In this document: one piece after another, positions 61,309 to 64,000 of the stretch
Layout: every line of letters starts with the position of its first letter
How positions within the stretch are numbered: the first letter of the stretch is position 1
NCBI RefSeq assembly: GCF_002849615.1
Contig: NZ_PDNV01000004.1
Coordinates: 1-64,000 of the forward strand
From: Pollutimonas nitritireducens
Lineage (GTDB): Bacteria; Pseudomonadota; Gammaproteobacteria; Burkholderiales; Burkholderiaceae_B
Length of the DNA: 64,000 nt
Reading direction: 5' to 3'
Made by a program: the position numbers and the translations under genes
Notes under the pieces: model-generated
Database searches by the model: none
The model's input: only the letters and a program-made list of their open reading frames with translations
What the model was told of the DNA's origin: nothing

Positions 61309-62280
61309 TTATCTTGCCAATGGCAGCTTGCTGCCTGCAATAGCGCGCTCTTGCAAGACATCGCCGCGAAACTGGAACAGCTTCGCGGGCCGCCCACTCG
61401 CGCCCTGAGTCATCCGGCCGCTTTCTTCGACCAAAGCCTGTTGCTCAATAAATCGGCGAAAGTTCTGCTTGTGCAGGCGGCGCCCAGCCACCGCCTCGAA
61501 TGCCTGCTGCAACTGCAAAAGCGTAAAGAATGGCGGCATCAATTCGAAAACGACGGGTCGATACCGTATTTTGGCGCGTAAGCGCGCCATTGCCGTCGCC
61601 AGAATCCGGCGATGGTCATGCAGCATGGAATGGCCGGGCAGGGACGCGCCTAGCGGCAAGCCGGATCGTCGAACCGCTTCCGGAATCAGACCAGCTTCGA
61701 AAAGCAATTCATAACGCTGCAGCACCGCATCGTCACTCCAGCATGCGGCATCCAGGTCGAAAATGCAGTCGACCCTGCGGCGACGCTGACGCTTGTCGGC
61801 AGTCGTTGATGCATCGCTGCACCAGCGATGCAAAGCCGGCAGGATTTGTTGCGCAACAATCGCGGGACATCCATCGCGCCAATCCTCCCAGGGAAAATAG
61901 CGATACCAGTCCTGCCATCCCACCGTATCGATATCGGGGTTCTCGAGCTCTCGCGTCAGGCCCAGATAGCTAACTGAAATAATGCGCTGTCCCTGTTGGT
62001 CGGCTCGGTCGCTGTCTGCAAATGTATAGAGCTGCTCGACATATCCGATGGGATGATGCGTCTGCGCCTCCACCCAGGCGCGCAAGCCCGTTTGCAGCGA
62101 GCGGTGCGACGATTCAAACGGCCCCGCCGGCAAAGCATGGCCGCGATCCCGGGTCAGTACGCGAGGCTGCCCCTGCGTCACCGCGACCAGCACGGCGACG
62201 AGCTCGGTAGCGACCGTGTGGGCGGGCAATGCGTAGGTATGGTCTTGGGCTGTTGACATGGCAGGCGCGAAAACCGTCAT
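61309..62280 (-). CDS. Nudix-like transcriptional regulator (NrtR/NadQ-type)
   Basis: 323 residues from ATG 62280 (62259 is an alternative; the longer frame to 62406 overlaps livF). N-terminal Nudix-like domain (VAVLVAVTQGQPRVLTRDRGHALPAGPFESSHRSLQTGLRAWVEAQ) with a degenerate Nudix box, then a long insert, and a C-terminal winged helix (LMPPFFTLLQLQQAFEAVAGRRLHKQNFRRFIEQQALVEESGR..GRPAKLFQFR). Resembles NAD-biosynthesis regulators of the NrtR/COG4111 kind. Next to nadC and twin palindromes, which supports NAD-metabolism control; this is inference. Confidence 0.72.
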   Translation of the reverse strand: MTVFAPAMSTAQDHTYALPAHTVATELVAVLVAVTQGQPRVLTRDRGHALPAGPFESSHRSLQTGLRAWVEAQTHHPIGYVEQLYTFADSDRADQQGQRIISVSYLGLTRELENPDIDTVGWQDWYRYFPWEDWRDGCPAIVAQQILPALHRWCSDASTTADKRQRRRRVDCIFDLDAACWSDDAVLQRYELLFEAGLIPEAVRRSGLPLGASLPGHSMLHDHRRILATAMARLRAKIRYRPVVFELMPPFFTLLQLQQAFEAVAGRRLHKQNFRRFIEQQALVEESGRMTQGASGRPAKLFQFRGDVLQERAIAGSKLPLAR

Positions 62281-62311
62281 TATAGGAATAGTAGCGGGCA
62301 ACCCTTGTGCC

Positions 62312-63013
62312 TCAGTGTGCGAAGTACAAATCGTGCAAGTGTTCCATATCGACGTCGCCCGCCCTTTGCGACAGAACCACCTTGCCGCTTTGCATGAGGT
62401 AAACATGGTCGGCGACGCCGACCGCCCTGTGCGTGCTTTGTTCGACCAGGATGATCGTGCGACCCTCGCTTTTCAGGCGCGCCAGCGTCTCGAAGAGCTC
62501 GTTGACCACGACGGGAGCCAAGCCCAGCGACGGTTCGTCGATGAGCAGCACGTCAGGGTCGGACATCAGGCCGCGGCTCATGGCCAGCATCTGGGCTTCA
62601 CCGCCCGATAGCGTGCCCGCAAGTTTGCCGCGGCGCTCGCCCAGCCGTGGAAACATCTCATAGGCCCGGTCACATTGGCGCCGTGAGCCGGCGCGGTGGC
62701 CTTTTGAGAACGCACCCAGCATGAGATTCTCTTCTATGGTCATGTCCTTGAAGATCATGCGTCCTTCAGGGATCATCACCATGCCCAGTTCCGGCATTTT
62801 CCAGGTTGGCGTACCGTCGAGAACCTTGCCGTCCAGGCGCACGCTTCCCTTCTCCAGGGGTATCAATCCCATGATGGCGCGTAATAAGGTCGTTTTCCCC
62901 GCGCCATTGGGACCGATTATGGTGGTCAGTTCTCCCTTGCGGGCGGAAACCGAGACATCCCACAATATATTGATGGCGCCGAAGCCGGCACGCACTCCTT
63001 CGACGTCGATCAT
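62312..63013 (-). CDS. livF: Branched-chain amino-acid-type ABC transporter ATPase LivF
   Basis: 233 residues. Walker A GPNGAGKTTLLRAI (about 34-47), signature LSGGEAQMLAMSRGL, Walker B DVLLIDEPSLGLAP, switch LVEQSTHRA. Energises uptake of branched-chain amino acids or amides. Overlaps livG by 4 bases. Confidence 0.93.
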   Translation of the reverse strand: MIDVEGVRAGFGAINILWDVSVSARKGELTTIIGPNGAGKTTLLRAIMGLIPLEKGSVRLDGKVLDGTPTWKMPELGMVMIPEGRMIFKDMTIEENLMLGAFSKGHRAGSRRQCDRAYEMFPRLGERRGKLAGTLSGGEAQMLAMSRGLMSDPDVLLIDEPSLGLAPVVVNELFETLARLKSEGRTIILVEQSTHRAVGVADHVYLMQSGKVVLSQRAGDVDMEHLHDLYFAH

Positions 63014-63720
63014 GCCTGCGCTCCGGTGTAGCTCCTGACCACATCGGGATCGCTGAATACTTCATGCGGAGTGCCTAACGCAATAAGCCTGCCAAAATCC
63101 AGTGCGATCACCCGGTCACATAACTGTGTGATGGTTTCGATATCGTGTTCAATGATGAGTATTCCTACTGAGAAGCGTTTGTGCATGTCCTGGAGCATCT
63201 TCATGAAACGCCGCTTGCCGCTGGTCTCAAGGCCGGCAAGCACCTCGTCCAGCAGCAACAGCTTCGGGTCCGTGCATAGCGCCTTGGCGATTTCGAGCGC
63301 CTTGAGTTCGGTCAGCGCCAGCTCCGTCGCCGCATTGCGTTGTGCCCGTCCTGCCAGGTTGGTGAAGTCCAGTACCTCGTCGATGCGCACTTCGTCAACA
63401 CGTCCAGTCCCGAATCGCTGGGCAACGACCAGGTTTTCGCGCACTGTCAGCTCGTGCAGAGGCTGGGGGATCTGAAACGTCCTTCCTATTCCCATGCGGG
63501 CGCGCCGGTGCAAGGGAATATTCAATAAATTGACCGATTCGAACGTGATTCGACCGCTCGTCGGCCTGACCAGTCCCGACACCGCATTGAACAAGGTGGT
63601 CTTGCCAGCGCCGTTCGGGCCGACCAACCCAAGGACTTCATCTTTTTCGGCCGTGAAGGTTACAGCATCGACGGCGGTGAGTCCCCCAAAACGAACCGTC
63701 AGCGCATCAAGCTGCAGCAT
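63010..63720 (-). CDS. livG: Branched-chain amino-acid-type ABC transporter ATPase LivG
   Basis: 236 residues. Walker A GPNGAGKTTLFNAV, Walker B LLLLDEVLAGLE, switch IIEHDIETI. The ABC signature reads ELALTELKALEIAKAL instead of LSGGQ-like, degenerate but in the right place. Overlaps livM by 14 bases. Confidence 0.9.
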   Translation of the reverse strand: MLQLDALTVRFGGLTAVDAVTFTAEKDEVLGLVGPNGAGKTTLFNAVSGLVRPTSGRITFESVNLLNIPLHRRARMGIGRTFQIPQPLHELTVRENLVVAQRFGTGRVDEVRIDEVLDFTNLAGRAQRNAATELALTELKALEIAKALCTDPKLLLLDEVLAGLETSGKRRFMKMLQDMHKRFSVGILIIEHDIETITQLCDRVIALDFGRLIALGTPHEVFSDPDVVRSYTGAQA

Positions 63721-64000
63721 GTTTTCTCCTGAAGGTTTTCAACAACAAGGGAAGCAGGCCGCGTGGACTGAAAATGATCATGGCGACCAGGATGCCGCCG
63801 AGGATCAATTGATGTCCGGAAGGAATCAGGTTCTTGAACACCAGTTGGTCGACCAGGTAAACCGTCAGCGCACCCATCAGCGGGCCCATGATGGTTCGAT
63901 ACCCCCCAAAAATAGCCGCAATGATCGGCAAGGTCACCCATACGCCGTTGAACGCATAATCCGGCTCAAGAAAGCTGATGTAGTGCACGTTGAATGCCCC
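63707..64000 (-). CDS. livM: Branched-chain amino-acid-type ABC permease LivM (partial)
   Basis: The C-terminal ~97 residues; the frame stays open to the window end, so the gene is cut. GAFNVHYISFLEPDYAFNGVWVTLPIIAAIFGG, GPLMGALTVYLVDQLVFK, LILGGILVAMIIFSPRGLLPLL are LivM-like membrane helices. Cytoplasmic membrane channel for the ATPases next door. Confidence 0.88.
   Translation of the reverse strand, partial: GAFNVHYISFLEPDYAFNGVWVTLPIIAAIFGGYRTIMGPLMGALTVYLVDQLVFKNLIPSGHQLILGGILVAMIIFSPRGLLPLLLKTFRRKHAAA

Noticed and set aside
61181-61408. Plus-strand ORF across the nadC upstream gap
   Set aside because: Covers the operator sites and the regulator 3' end, has no SD and no similarity; treated as non-coding.

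Overview
The window looks like chromosomal DNA of a betaproteobacterium, most likely an Alcaligenaceae relative (Bordetella/Pusillimonas-like). The reasons are the GC-rich coding, three Bug/TctC-type periplasmic receptors, several acyl-CoA catabolic clusters with CaiB/BaiF transferases, and protein sequences of betaproteobacterial type. The taxonomic call is an inference; no 16S rRNA gene is present.

Layout. 145-6160: tRNA-Arg(CCG), a membrane-anchored di-heme cytochrome c, and two divergent acyl-CoA gene pairs. 6161-13125: a small orphan protein behind a 15-bp perfect palindrome, then priA-rep, hemE and a Fis-like regulator. 13248-20664: a complete F1Fo ATP synthase operon, atpIBEFHAGDC, on the minus strand. 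20881-28350: crotonase, M61 peptidase, flavoprotein, folB-ttcA and an MscS channel. 28353-32519: hemA-prfA-prmC-grxD-ubiX. 32689-32764: tRNA-Phe(GAA).

32779-42085 is an accessory island starting 14 bp after tRNA-Phe. It has a complete type I Wadjet system (jetABCD), an Xre/RES toxin-antitoxin pair, two tiny overlapping ORFs and a frameshifted gene. It is bounded by related inverted repeats (18 of 20 bases identical in the core), and no recombinase gene is visible inside. 42160-43404 holds a BigR-like ArsR regulator with a DUF2892 membrane protein and the 3' stump of a TonB-dependent receptor.

43423-52736 is a nine-gene minus-strand operon: Bug receptor, acyl-CoA carboxylase (carboxyltransferase, biotin carboxylase, small biotin carrier), FadJ-like hydratase/dehydrogenase, a DUF35 protein overlapping a thiolase-like protein that lacks the catalytic cysteines, and a two-subunit CoA-transferase. 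Together they suggest carboxylation, hydration and carbon-carbon cleavage of a (probably branched) acyl-CoA, with the released acid reactivated by the transferase. 52903-60224 has a FUSC exporter, a YhiN-type flavoprotein, two more Bug receptors, a CaiB/BaiF transferase with a decayed HMG-CoA-lyase remnant, and a LysR regulator. 60217-62280 is nadC with a Nudix-like regulator and two matching palindromes in between. The right edge is livF-livG-livM (the last cut by the window end).

Most of the window is ordinary core genome. The parts that merit attention are the repeat-bounded Wadjet/toxin-antitoxin island, the carboxylase/DUF35/cysteine-less thiolase operon, the nadC operators and the palindrome-driven orphan gene.
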